Positions 47,698 through 57,539 of a stretch of 64,000 nucleotides of DNA are shown piece after piece. The stretch spans positions 58,361,301 through 58,425,300 of the forward strand of contig CP136061.1 in NCBI GenBank assembly GCA_032622095.1, written 5' to 3'. The translations under genes and the position numbers were made by a program. A model generated the notes under the pieces. That model made no database searches. It was not told the DNA's origin and saw only the letters and a list, made by a program, of their open reading frames with translations. The DNA is from Siphonodentalium dalli. Lineage: Eukaryota; Mollusca; Scaphopoda; Gadilida; Siphonodentaliidae. Positions within the stretch are counted from its first letter, which is position 1. Every line of letters starts with the position of its first letter.

Positions 47698-48180
47698 ACG
47701 GTGCCGGTGGTATATTTGTCTTAGATGCGCCAGGTGGTACTGGTAAAACGTTTCTGATAAACTTAATTCTTGCCAGGATTCGGATTCAGGGGAAAATTGT
47801 CATTGCAGTTGCGTCATCTGGGATCGCTGCGACATTGCTCCCGGGTGGTAGGACTGCTCACTCGGCATTCAAACTCCCGCTGAACTTAACAGTGAATGAC
47901 CTGGCGACGTGCAATATAGCAAAAGGTACAGGGCTTGCGCGCCTACTCCGCAGTTGTGTAATGATTATTTGGGATGAGTGCACCATGTCTCACAAACATG
48001 CTTTCGAAGCTCTGGACAGGACATTGCAGGACATTCGTGAGTGTAATGCGATCATGGGCGGTGTAACCTAGCTTGCTCCTGTCCGGAGACTTCAGACAAA
48101 CGCTCCCTGTTATCCCTCGGGGAACGAGGGCTGACATGGTCCGCGCATCTGACGGGACTTCCACTGCCCAAAACCGCGAA
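47652..48180 (+). pseudogene. Truncated PIF1-like helicase of the Helitron
   Basis: Frame from 47652: MPEQRHVFDTIMGSVNGAGG, Walker A GGTGKT (47733-47750), VASSGIAATLLPGGRTAHSA (motif Ia region) and Walker B IIWDECTM (~47957-47980). A one-base change gives TAG at 48069. The next motif GDFRQTLPVIP follows in a shifted frame (to ~48150). After RADMVRASDGTS the rest of the helicase (roughly 300 residues in family members) is missing and non-coding 3' sequence begins. The SF1 helicase would unwind DNA during rolling-circle transposition. This one is disabled by the stop and the truncation. Confidence 0.85.
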
Positions 48181-48214
48181 CGCCAACTACATTGTTGGCG
48201 AGAAAATAGCCCCC

Positions 48215-48395
48215 AAGCCGTAAATATCAACAACAACGACATTGTTGGCGAGAAAATAATTAGTTAAAATTACTAAATACACGCAATCCTATTTTCCCTA
48301 TACGACAATGTGAGATATTTCGGGTAGCCCCGAGCCGTGATGCCAACAACAACGACCCGAAGCCCTGAATGCCAACAACAACGACATCATCGGGT
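48215..48395. repeat. Short 3' repeats of the Helitron
   Basis: Four to five copies of (a/g)tgccaacaacaacgac-like units (aatatcaacaacaacgacat at ~48224, then ~48340 and ~48368) and a duplicated ttggcgagaaaataa. Confidence 0.7.
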
Positions 48396-48518
48396 CAGTT
48401 TTTTTCCTCCCGAAGTACCTTAAATCATACCTCTTTTAGGGAGGGTACAATAATTTCACTTAAAAAGGCACGATTAACTCATTGAAAAGCGAAAACAATG
48501 TCATGTTTCGGACCAACG

Positions 48519-48544
48519 CCGCCAGTGGCGGGCTAACCTGCTAG
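48519..48544 (+). other. Helitron 3' terminal hairpin and CTAG end
   Basis: Stem CCGCC/GGCGG with an AGT loop (48519-48531), nine bases, then CTAG (48541-48544) followed by T. Confidence 0.9.
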
Positions 48545-49067
48545 TTATATATAAATGTAAGATGATGGGAATGGTGAATCTAAAATGATAGGTGTACTTC
48601 CAAGTATTTTATTTGATATCCATGAATCTAAAAACTGTACAAATTCCACAAAATTATTAATGTTTGGTATCGTTCATTCGTCTTAGGACAAAGCCCCATT
48701 ACCTATTCCACATTATTCTAATCCAATCCAATCAGTTTATTTCTCATAAACCTATACATACATAGGTATGGAGATAATAACAATTTTAAATATATACAAT
48801 ATGTACATAAACATGTGAGCTTCCGGGTGACAAATGTTGTATACATGGATTATATTACATAACCTTCATCGCTACATAGATGTATAATACTGTAACATGT
48901 ATATGAATATTGTAAATATATATAAGCATATACAACTACATAAATTTATTGTATATGCTTACACATACATATTTATAATTATATATCAATAACTATGTGT
49001 ATGCGTATATCGGTACTGTTCTTGCATAAATTATGATAATGCTTGTTCGACTTATTGTCTAGCTGAG
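48545..49067. other. AT-rich flank
   Basis: Only low-complexity tatata-type sequence. Confidence 0.5.
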
Positions 49068-49301
49068 TTATTCGGTCATTTCTCGATTTACAAGCTTAAT
49101 AAATTCGCACAACTTGCGGAGATGTGTTACATTGTCGTCGTTGAGTAAATCACTCATCAATATTGTATTAGGGCGTCGGCCAGTTAACATTGGTAACAAT
49201 CTGCGCCGGACGTTGTTCATTTTTGTACATACGAGAAGGTAGTGAAATTCGTCGCCAATTAACATTCTTCTGAATGGATAGTTCAACCACGAACTCGACA
49301 T
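49068..49301 (-). pseudogene. Non-LTR retrotransposon C-terminal Cys/His fragment
   Basis: The minus-strand frame reads LNYPFRRMLIGDEFHYLLVC, then VRRRLLP. The 'IGDEFHYLFVCP...R' block is typical of the zinc-binding tail of non-LTR reverse transcriptases, as in 16420-17190. Upstream protein is missing. Confidence 0.5.
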
Positions 49302-49435
49302 TTGTAATATGTTGGAAACTATGGTTATCGTGTCCCGGCATGGTTCCCGTTATAGTGTGATGTTAGTAGTTTTTAATTCAAACCAAAGGTTTATTGGTAA
49401 ATAATCCAATATCTCGATTACAACCAGGAGTTTAA

Positions 49436-50017
49436 AGGGGTACTGTACGCCAAATGTTGTTGTTGGTTTTTATAGTCTCCGAGTCGGAGAATAAGGTAAC
49501 AATTTTTTCATTATTTGAAAGTCTGTTGAGTACGAAGTAGTGTTACGGATGACAAATTTACCGGAATGCAAAAATACAAATTGTCGTTGTCGAGTAATTT
49601 TTGTACGGTTTCAACCAAATGAATCAAATAAAAGTTATATTATATGCATACTAGTCCCATATAATCAATTAAGTTATTGTATCGTCGCTAGTCAGTGAGT
49701 GGCTTGAGTGTTCTCCCCGTATTATCATAATATTTTAAGCGATCGTGTGTGCGATCGGTTTAACAATCCAGTATCCCTCAATTACTTGATTTGATTACGG
49801 AAATTCGTAATTTAATTGACGCCATTTTATGGCTCCAGTCATAAATTCAATTTATATCAAATTATTAACTTTTAAATTATTAAATTTTAAGATAGCCTAT
49901 TAACCTGAGCGTTTACAGAATTCAACTTCGACTCAAATTACTTATGTTTCTATATATTATCGATATTAAATCGTTGTTGTCACCGGAAATTTAATGAAAA
50001 TGGCGTACAGTACCCCT
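49436..50017 (+). mobile_element. TTAA-inserted MITE, copy 2
   Basis: Ends AGGGGTACTGTACGCCA / TGGCGTACAGTACCCCT are 17-bp perfect inverted repeats, flanked by TTAA (49432-49435 and 50018-50021). Its right half is clearly homologous to 25130-25341. 582 bp, non-coding. Confidence 0.85.
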
Positions 50018-50261
50018 TTAACATAAAATTTTGGATATTACACAACATAACCGAATGAATAATCAAATAACGATGTATCAAAAACAGAGACCAAAAATAA
50101 ATCATCAAATAACAGTGTACCAAAATGAAAGTGTCAATGACATTGTAGCTCAACTTGGAAAGGGTATAAGTTCACGTGTTACAGTCAATGGAGCGATTAG
50201 GAATGCGAAAAGTTGAAAGGTCTAAGTAATACTAGATTATCAACATGAAGAGAACAATATA

Positions 50262-51968
50262 AAGTAAAATCCAAGATGGTTGCTGACGGCTATGATTTCC
50301 AATGAAATTCAAAAACATTTGATAGCTTCCATCTAGTAGATCAATATCAAGATTAATATGAAGTTTGGTGATGATCGGATGAGGGAAGTGGACTGCAGGT
50401 TGTGCCAAAGGATTTAGTCACGCAAAGAGTAAAATCCAACATGGCTGCCAGCGGACATGTTTTATCTCACAATGACCCCAAAAGACTCGTTCCCATCTAC
50501 ATTTCAATGTTAACAGCCATGACAAATTTCATGATGATCCGACCAAAAGTACGACCTGTAGCCCGTACCAAAGGATTTAGTGATTGCAAAGAGTAAAATG
50601 GCTGCCAGCGGCCATGTTTTATAGCCGAATGACCCCAAAATGACTCGTTCCCATCTCCATATCATTGTTAACCTCCATGACAAATTTCATAATGATCCGA
50701 CCAAAGGTACGACATGTAGCCGGTGCCAAAGGATTTAGTCATGCCAAGAGTAAAATCCAAGATGGCTGCTTTTTGGCCAAATGATCCCAAAATGACTCGT
50801 TCCCATCTATATGTCAATATTAACATTCATGACAAATTTCATGATGATCAGACAAACAGTATGGCAGTAGCCCATGATAATGGATTGAATTTTGAAATTA
50901 AAGATGGCCGCTGGCAGCCATGTTTTTTTTGTCGAATGACCCCACAATGGCTCTTTCCCCATTTCAATGTTAACATCCGTGACAAATTTCATGATGCTCC
51001 GACAAAAGATGCGACCTGTAGCCTGTGTCAAAGGATTTAGTCATACAAAGAGTAAAATCCAAGATGTTACCGGCGGCCATGGTAGAATGACCCCAAAATG
51101 ACTCGTTCCCATCTACATGTCAATATTAACTTCCACGACAAAGTTCATGATGATCAGACGAGAACTTGTACTCTGGCCTGTAGTCTGTGTTGATGGATTG
51201 AATTTTGGTGGCCATGTTTTTTTTGTCGAATGACCCCGCAATGACTCTTTTCCCATTTCAATGTTAACATCCGTGACAAATTTCATGATGCTCCGACAAA
51301 AGATGCGACCTGTAGCCTGTGTCAAAGGATTTAGTCATACAAAGAGTAAAATCCAAGATGCTACCGGCGGCCATGGTAGAATGACCCCAAAATGACTCGT
51401 TCCCATCTACATGTCAATATTAACTTCCACGACAAAGTTCATGATGATCAGACGAGAACGTGTCTGGCCTGTAGTCTGTGTTGATGGATTGAATTTTGAA
51501 ACCCAAGATGGTGGCCATGCTTTTTTTGCCGAATGACCCCAAAATGACTCGTTTCCCATCTACAGGTCGATGTCAACAGCCTTGGCAAATTTAATAATGA
51601 TCCGACCAAAGGTACGACCTGTAGCCTGTGCTTAATGATTTAGTCATGCAAAGAGTAAAATCCCAGATGGCTGCTGGTGGCCAGGCCATGTTTTTTGGCC
51701 GAATGACCCCAAAATGACTCGTTCCCATCTACATGTCAATATCAACATCCATGACAAATTTCATGATGATCAGACGAACAGTACGACATGTAGCCCGTGC
51801 ATGCTAAAGGATTGAATTTTGAAATCCAAGATGGCCGCTAGCGGCCATGTTTTTTACCGAATGACCCCAAAATAACTCGTTCCCATCTACATGTCAATGT
51901 CAACAGCTATGACAAATTTCATAATGATCCGACCAAAGGTACGACCTGCAGTCTGTATGATTGACGCC
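50262..51968 (+). repeat. Satellite array, ~150-170-bp unit, about ten copies
   Basis: Each unit carries aaatccaagatggc, ggccatgttttttggccgaa, tgaccccaaaatgactcgtt, cccatctacatgtcaat, gacaaatttcatgatgatcc and ggatttagtcatgcaaagag. Two units (~51000-51180 and 51300-51480) are almost identical, so there is higher-order duplication. The array ends in a cacacgcacacgcgcaca run. Related units at 18750-18985, and the last bases of the window (ccaagatggcc) fit the same family. Confidence 0.9.
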
Positions 51969-52257
51969 TCACACACGCACACGCGCACACAAACGGACGA
52001 CGGATACCAAGACATGGCAATAGCTCAAACTTTACAAAGTAAAGTTGAGCTAACAAAGACAAAAAATAAAACATTAAAATCTTCAAATGATTTCGAAGTT
52101 GTCGAGGTGAGTACCATGCATGCACATTCAAAATGCGCAAACGCACAAAAACATAATATACCAGGAACTAACGCAAAACTTAGCCGTTTGACTGATACGA
52201 GCTTATGCGAATTAATAAGTTGATACCTTATTTGTTCGGAAATACTCAGTTTTCTAT

Positions 52258-52354
52258 AACATTCTGACCAAAGTTGCCAGTCGGAGGTTTGCAGAATACA
52301 CAAAGTCCATAAATCTAGTAGAATCCTCCGACTGACAACTTTGGTCAGAATGTT
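52258..52354. repeat. 30-bp-stem hairpin
   Basis: 52258-52287 (aacattctgaccaaagttgc ...) pairs with 52325-52354 with one mismatch; the loop is 37 bases. It could be a mini-MITE or a transcribed hairpin. Confidence 0.75.
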
Positions 52355-52619
52355 AAAGCACACAACTGTGATTTTGGACAAAAATGAGTTATCAGCTTGT
52401 AAGGAAAAATAGTATAGCATACTACTAGCTGCCAAAGTACCATGTAATTATCCTATTTTATTACCTTTTTCTCTCGTTTCTGGTCGCGTTTGCGAATGCC
52501 TCGGCCATTTTGAGTGCGTGATACTCATCAACTCGAAACCACGTGATTCACCACCGTGGATACAGAAAGGGACCAAATATATATATATATTTTCGACCTC
52601 TCAAATATATTAAAATCCA

Positions 52620-53296
52620 TTGTTTCTGTTATTTCTCAATAATTGCTCAGATTATATATACAATGAAGATAATGATATGAGAAACTCAAGATTTTCCCCG
52701 AAAATAAACACGGCGTATGAAATATATAATTTTCGACAGACAAAACAGCTCCAGTCTGAACCAATTGACACGTACCATACTGCGACAGCTTGTACGAACA
52801 TGTTATTTTAATGACATCGACAAGGAAATTGGTGCAAACATCGTGCTGACATGCTCATCAACAAGCCTGAGGCGTCGTGCACTTTGAAAAAATGTAAATC
52901 TAAAAGTCAAATTGGAAGCTGGCCGAGCATTGGCGTTTAGTGAACCCTATAGGCATCAGATGTGGAACGTCACGTCACGAATCAGATTTCTCGAACTAAA
53001 GACGATTCTCAAACTGTGCGAGGGAGGTGGTTCCAGATTTTCACGACATGATGATTCTCAAACTGTAAACACTGTACGTGGGAGATGTCACAGATCTCGA
53101 CCTCACGATGGGTCACAATTAAACTCCACACACGATATCGCTCAAAATAACAAAATGGCAACCGGTCTAAAAAAACTACCAGCGAAATCTATCAAAATCC
53201 ATAACCAGAGCTAGGATGTAATTTCTGCAATTGTGTGGATCCTCATCAAAATCCGCGCAACCTTTGTGCAGCTCGAGGCAGAACGTGCCGAACATG
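52620..53296 (+). pseudogene. gypsy gag remnant with zinc knuckle
   Basis: Pieces in shifting frames: SRFSPKINTAYEIYNFRQTK ... EPIDTYHT (52690-52780), RQLVRTCYFNDIDKEIGANI ... SSTSLRRRAL (52788-52885) and MEAGRALAFSEPYRHQM (52912 onward) match the capsid-type Gag of animal gypsy elements (FxP..N...E.Y.FRQ, L..L...C.F.D.D.EI...I....S..LRR.AL, LL..GRA.E.SE...). After a charged linker, CNFCNCVDPHQNPRNLC and RTCRTCGK (53216-53296) are the double cysteine knuckle (C..C...H....CPA.G..C..CGK). Right after CGK the sequence changes into repeat R1, so the knuckle is cut by that insertion. Frameshifts confirm a dead copy. Confidence 0.7.
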
Positions 53297-53630
53297 TGGA
53301 AAACTTAAAGATGCTTATTCCGAATTAACGCTCACAAATTACTATTTCTTTGGCTTTGGGGGTAAAAAAATATGTGATTCGAGTCGAGGAAAACACCCGT
53401 CAAAGCTCAGAGTGATCATATATCGATTTTTGAAATTTGTTATTTCTCGAGATATGTAATTTTTTGGGGCCTTTTTAGAAGATGTATAACTCTAAAATCA
53501 AGTGGTAATACGGCCAAATTTCCACGTTTTGGAAATTTTATAACATAGTTGACAGTGGTTGGCGTTATTTTGTTGTAATTAATCGATTCTGATAACTAAA
53601 GCGTATTTTGAAGAAATTGTGTTGTTGTTG
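53297..53630 (+). repeat. Dispersed repeat R1, copy C, inserted in gypsy gag
   Basis: Matches copies A and B in the opposite orientation: cggctttgggggtaaaaaa-type, gattcgagtcgagga, tcaaagctcagagtgat, tataactctaaaatcaagtg, atagttgacagtggttggcg, ending gttgttgttg. It starts immediately after the CGK codons of the Gag zinc knuckle. Confidence 0.75.
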
Positions 53631-53683
53631 TAATTTGGTGGCATTGGGTACCTTTAATCACTACTCAGTTGTTCGTAGAGGAA

Positions 53684-53920
53684 TGTGTGTTAAATGTTCG
53701 TTCGTCAGATAAATATATGTATACTACAACACAGATATGAACGCGTGTGTTAAATGTTCGTTCGTCAGATAAATATATGTATACTACAACACAGATATGA
53801 ACGCGTGTATTAAATGTTCGTTCGACAGATGAATATATGTATACTACAACACAGATATGAACGCGTGTATTAAATGTTCGTTCGACAGATAAATATATGT
53901 ATGTTAGAACACAGCCAGGA
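53684..53920. repeat. 60-bp tandem repeat, ~3.8 copies
   Basis: The unit tgtRttaaatgttcgttcg...atatgtatactacaacacag...atgaacgcg repeats at exact 60-base spacing. Since 60 is 20 codons, an open frame appears on the minus strand; this is an artefact. Confidence 0.95.
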
Positions 53921-54036
53921 AACAAAGTTCCCATAATATCAGTCAAAATTGAAGAAGATTCTGTTGAATTCGCTATTGATTCTGGTGTGTCAATAAATAT
54001 CATCGATTCAGTTACATACAACAACCGGATAATTTG
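53897..54036 (+). pseudogene. gypsy aspartic protease fragment
   Basis: GNKVPIISVKIEEDSVEFAI, then DSGVSINIID: the D-S-G catalytic triplet in the retropepsin context (..F.IDSGAS.NII). The frame continues only a few dozen codons to a stop at 54113 and the rest of pol up to RT is missing. Confidence 0.75.
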
Positions 54037-54093
54037 CCTGTGGATCACCAACTGCTATTCCAATTTAAAGTGTGTTCCTTGCTACAGTAACAA

Positions 54094-54471
54094 GTGGTGC
54101 CTAAAAAAGATATAAGAAATTGTTTGGCGGTAATGCAGCAGCAAAAATTTCAAAATGCAATTTCTAAATTTCTTCTTGACATACGTGGCAGCATAAATGT
54201 GTCTAATTGTATTGGGCGGAACCAGAGAGAACATGGTGAAAATGTCCATGATGTGCTTAAAAAACAACGTGAAAACAATATAATACTAAAAGATAGCGAA
54301 TGTAAATTCATTAGAAAGACATTTGTTTTTTTTTTCGGTCATGTGTTCAGTGCAAATGGCCTTCGTCCAGATCCAGTTAAGATGAAGCCTATTGTTAATT
54401 CTTCATTTTTCATAAAAGAAAACCAACAAACTCTCAAAATACACCCTACTGTGTCGACCCATTTCGAATGA
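54094..54471 (+). pseudogene. gypsy reverse-transcriptase fragment
   Basis: The stretch REHGENVHDVLKKQRENNII, LKDSECKF..KTFVFFFGHV and FSANGLRPDPVKM is the segment just after the YxDD box in Ty3/gypsy RT (EH...V..L...N..L...KC.F......GH..S..G..PDP.K). The catalytic YxDD is not intact (LLDIRGSI occupies its place). A later DYVVYHVY-type piece (~54739-54762) resembles the polyprotein C-terminus. Confidence 0.75.
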
Positions 54472-54827
54472 CAAAATTTAATATTCGAGGTGCAAGGATA
54501 AATGTACATAGATGCAGTCACATATTTACTAGTGAATTCTCGTTTCAAACCGATTGCAGTGAAGAATGAGTCCACATTCAGACATGAGGAAGATTAGTTG
54601 TTTGATAACATTAACTCACCGATAACTCCACAAGTTTATACATTACCTGATTTAAATGATGACATTGAATCTAATGAAACTATTCAAACAAAATAGAAAG
54701 CTACACGAGAAGTTGGATTGCCTGTGAGATGCAGTGACTATGTTGTTTACCATGTGTATTAGTAAGTCGTAGACTCAAATAAGTATAATTCAGAATTAAA
54801 GACTTTATCAGAAATTAATTTTTTTTT

Positions 54828-54850
54828 TTAAAGAGGGATGTGAGGATTCG
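54828..54850 (+). other. Polypurine tract and 3' LTR start
   Basis: A T-rich box, then aaagaggga, then TGTGAGGATTCG beginning at 54839, the typical order at a gypsy 3' LTR. The LTR end could not be located. Confidence 0.6.
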
Positions 54851-54860
54851 CATTCCGGAA

Positions 54861-56710
54861 TTATCATATTGGTAAATAAGTTACATATGCCGTATACAAT
54901 GACTTTAAGTTTCATCCGTCTGTGTGAGAACGTGTATTATTTCAATATTTCATACGTGGTGAATTTCATTAAATAACAGTTATATAAAAATTCTTTATCA
55001 CTGCTTCCATAGATATGATATCCGATAGGTGATGGGGGTATATATGCTCTCCGGGATTTTTTGTTTTTAAATATGTTGAATTTGGTGCATTCTGGGCGGG
55101 TTCTACGAGAGGCCAAATTCCCATGTAGTGGCCAATATTGAAATAGGCCAACTGGCTAAGGGATACATGTATCATGCACACTATTCCGGCCTTACACTAA
55201 AGTTCGCTTCAGTACAAGACAAAATGTTAATTGCAGTATAATGAAGCAATTAAGCAATTGGAAATATGTCACATCCATTAATAAAACATGGTAGTCGTTT
55301 GGGAATTGGTTATATATATCACCTAGATCCATTCGCGTGATACATCGAAACCAAACTGAGAAATTATATTCCAACTGAAACACCCGAATTATATTTTCAG
55401 CAACAAAGGTTCCCCGGCATGCACCCGTGACTCTATAACTCGTCAGAATTATAGAAATGTATACATTATCAGTGATTACTGTGCTCAATTTTCCAAAAGA
55501 AGTGAGACGAATATACGTGTAATTTATTTTTAGCATATAGGTTCACTTCACTGTAACAACAAACAAATTACTTTCGAGATAAACTGAGTGTTATCTGTGT
55601 CGACAAAATACAGTACCATGTCCTGGTATCGACATTATCTCAACCGTGAACTTGAATGCCTTGCATCAGGTTGAAAAGTGTTACCCCGGATGGAATGTGT
55701 ATGTATATTCATCACTAAACTGATGTGAGGGAGCTCAACTGTTAATATTTCCCAAGTTGCTAGCATGTACATGTAGTATCCATATGTATCAAAGTAAAAG
55801 AGATACTGACATATATTTTCCCTGAGAAAAGCGGTGCTCGTATCTCGCTGAATATCTTCATTCCATCAACCGGATGCGACCAGGGGTCAATACTATGAAT
55901 AATTTTATACCTGTAAATACAAATAGTAATTATTAACTATGACAGTGGTTTCATAGCACAGCGAAAATTGACCCTTAATTGTTCACTAAATTATGAATAT
56001 ACAAACATTTAATTAATAGTTTAACAGTTATGTTTTTATCGTCTCATGGCCATACAATTTCGTCCAAATATATGCACGATGTTGGTGGGGGTGTCTCACG
56101 CCAACTTTGGTCACAATATAGGTGAACAGTTCCTGATACAAACATTTGACACCACATACAGGTTCATATTGTTCTTATTGTTTAATTTCTCAACCAACAA
56201 TTACTGAGAAATTTGTTTGGAGACCACTTAGTTTGAATCACTAGCATATTTTCGACTTTTGTTCAAAATCATGGTCTAAATGACCATCTAATGCATGGAA
56301 ATTCTCCAAACCATTGGAGGTATCAGGTTATAATTATTTAACAGATGGAAGCTTGAGGTACAAGCCGGAGGCTTCCAATCCAAGGTGGTGTGGATGCACA
56401 TTAAATTTTGTAAAACTGGAGGTTTTATCTTGTTCAAATGCTCCATTTGGAAAAGTAAAGGTGGACAACCCATAGGCACTCTCTAGTCACTTCCCTGTGT
56501 CCGAGTGTGTTGTTACTTTTTCAGTTGAGGGGAGGGGTGTTCACATCCAAATTTCAAGTGAACACGATTTCATACGAGTGTTAAGGAAAGTTATATCATA
56601 TAATGGGCGAGGGGTGAAACACATAAAACGTGGGGGAGAACTCACAACTCTGCTCCCATTCACCCGTCACCAGTGTTGTCTGAATACCTATTTCAAATTA
56701 ATATGGGAAT
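54861..56710. other. Possible LTR remainder, otherwise unrecognised
   Basis: No coding evidence. The LTR of the gypsy element may extend some hundreds of bases here. Confidence 0.35.
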
Positions 56711-56901
56711 GTAACAATAAGCAATTATTTCATGTGTCTTTTGGGAACAGTCAAAATTGTTGTCCCGATGTATCAGGAATGACAATCGAACTGTTGCCCA
56801 AGTCCGAAGGCCGAGGGCAACAGTTCGATAGTCATTCCTGATACCGAGGGACAACAATTTTGCATGTTCCCAAAAGGCACATGAAATGATTGCTTTGTTA
56901 C
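56711..56901. repeat. Near-perfect ~190-bp palindrome
   Basis: gtaacaataagcaattattt ... ggaatgacaatcgaactgtt pairs with aacagttcgatagtcattcc ... to gttac around a centre at ~56806. Likely a palindromic MITE. Confidence 0.85.
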
Positions 56902-57084
56902 CCAATACATTTACTTGTATTATTGATGTCATCGTCGGAAATATCAGAAAATCGAGACATATTCAGCGATTAATTCAAAAATAATTGTGTTGTTTTTCGA
57001 GCGTGACAGTGACAATGCGGAAATCCGGTATAATTAAAAAACGAAACCGGAAATTTCCGGAAATGTCACGGAAATTGCAAACCA

Positions 57085-57236
57085 TGTAACAGTTCGTTCG
57101 GGCCAGTCAACAGTTCGCTCGGAGCCAGTCAACAGTTCGCTCGGGTCGGGCAACAGTTCACTCGTGACGTCACGAAAGCTGACCGTGATTGCAAACCGGG
57201 CAACAGTTCATTCAGGGCGGGTAACAGTTCGTTGTG
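57085..57236. repeat. Minisatellite of ggNcaacagttcgctcgg units
   Basis: About six degenerate units of gtaacagttcgttcgg / gtcaacagttcgctcgg. The motif also occurs at the centre of the palindrome at 56711-56901, so both may belong to one composite element. Confidence 0.75.
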
Positions 57237-57539
57237 GTTTTACGAACGCGAATTTGGGGTTAACCAGTTAATTCTAAATCCCAATGATTTACGAAGTAAA
57301 ACTCTACTATTGGGTAACAATGCGTGCTGTCATTTTGTGATGTGTGATATCGCCGGTACTATGAAACGATGAGCTGTCAAAATCTCACAAACTTCACAAA
57401 GATAAACGATTGATTATTGTAGATTTCTTAGAGATGAAAGGTCGCAAACCTCTAACATGATATGCACGTGCCTGTGCAAAGTTAATCAGTAAACTGTTTG
57501 TGTGTATAGTTTGTATGTGATTATAAATCACCGTCGCGA

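Larger units (their letters stand above)
44458..47812 (+). repeat. Internal tandem duplication of Rep/helicase sequence (2 x ~1.67 kb)
   Basis: Copy 1 is 44458-46129 and copy 2 is 46130-47812. The junctions share GTTGC (44453-44457, 46125-46129, 47808-47812). The copies are almost identical; differences are a 4-base deletion in copy 1, and a 10-base insertion and a 3-base deletion in copy 2, plus a few substitutions. The net 11-base difference accounts for the lengths. Confidence 0.95.
40441..48544 (+). mobile_element. Helitron, 8.1 kb, terminally intact but coding-dead
   Basis: It begins TCTCATATAT preceded by A (40440) and ends CTAG (48541-48544) followed by T, the standard Helitron insertion between A and T. 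Ten bases before CTAG is a hairpin CCGCC-AGT-GGCGG (48519-48531), the usual termination signal. Between lie 5' tandem repeats, a Rep/helicase reading region on the plus strand (42791-48180) and a short-repeat 3' leader. The 3' end is certain. The 5' end is inferred from TC, the preceding A and the adjacent (TCTG)n tract. The coding region has stops, frameshifts, an internal 1.67-kb duplication and a truncated helicase, so the element could only move in trans. Confidence 0.85.
52620..54860 (+). mobile_element. Decayed Ty3/gypsy LTR retrotransposon
   Basis: Gag, nucleocapsid, protease, reverse-transcriptase and 3'-end pieces occur in the correct order on the plus strand, followed by a polypurine tract (aaagaggga) and TGTGAGGATTCG at 54839, the probable start of the 3' LTR. 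It is interrupted by R1 copy C and a 60-bp satellite. The integrase is not visible and the 5' LTR is not recognised. Confidence 0.75.

Noticed and set aside
50262-51968. CRISPR-like regular array
   Set aside because: Units are 150-170 bp with diverged continuous sequence, no short identical repeats with unique spacers, and the context is eukaryotic.
53665-54051. 128-codon minus-strand frame
   Set aside because: Made of the 60-bp (20-codon) satellite; no protein-like complexity.
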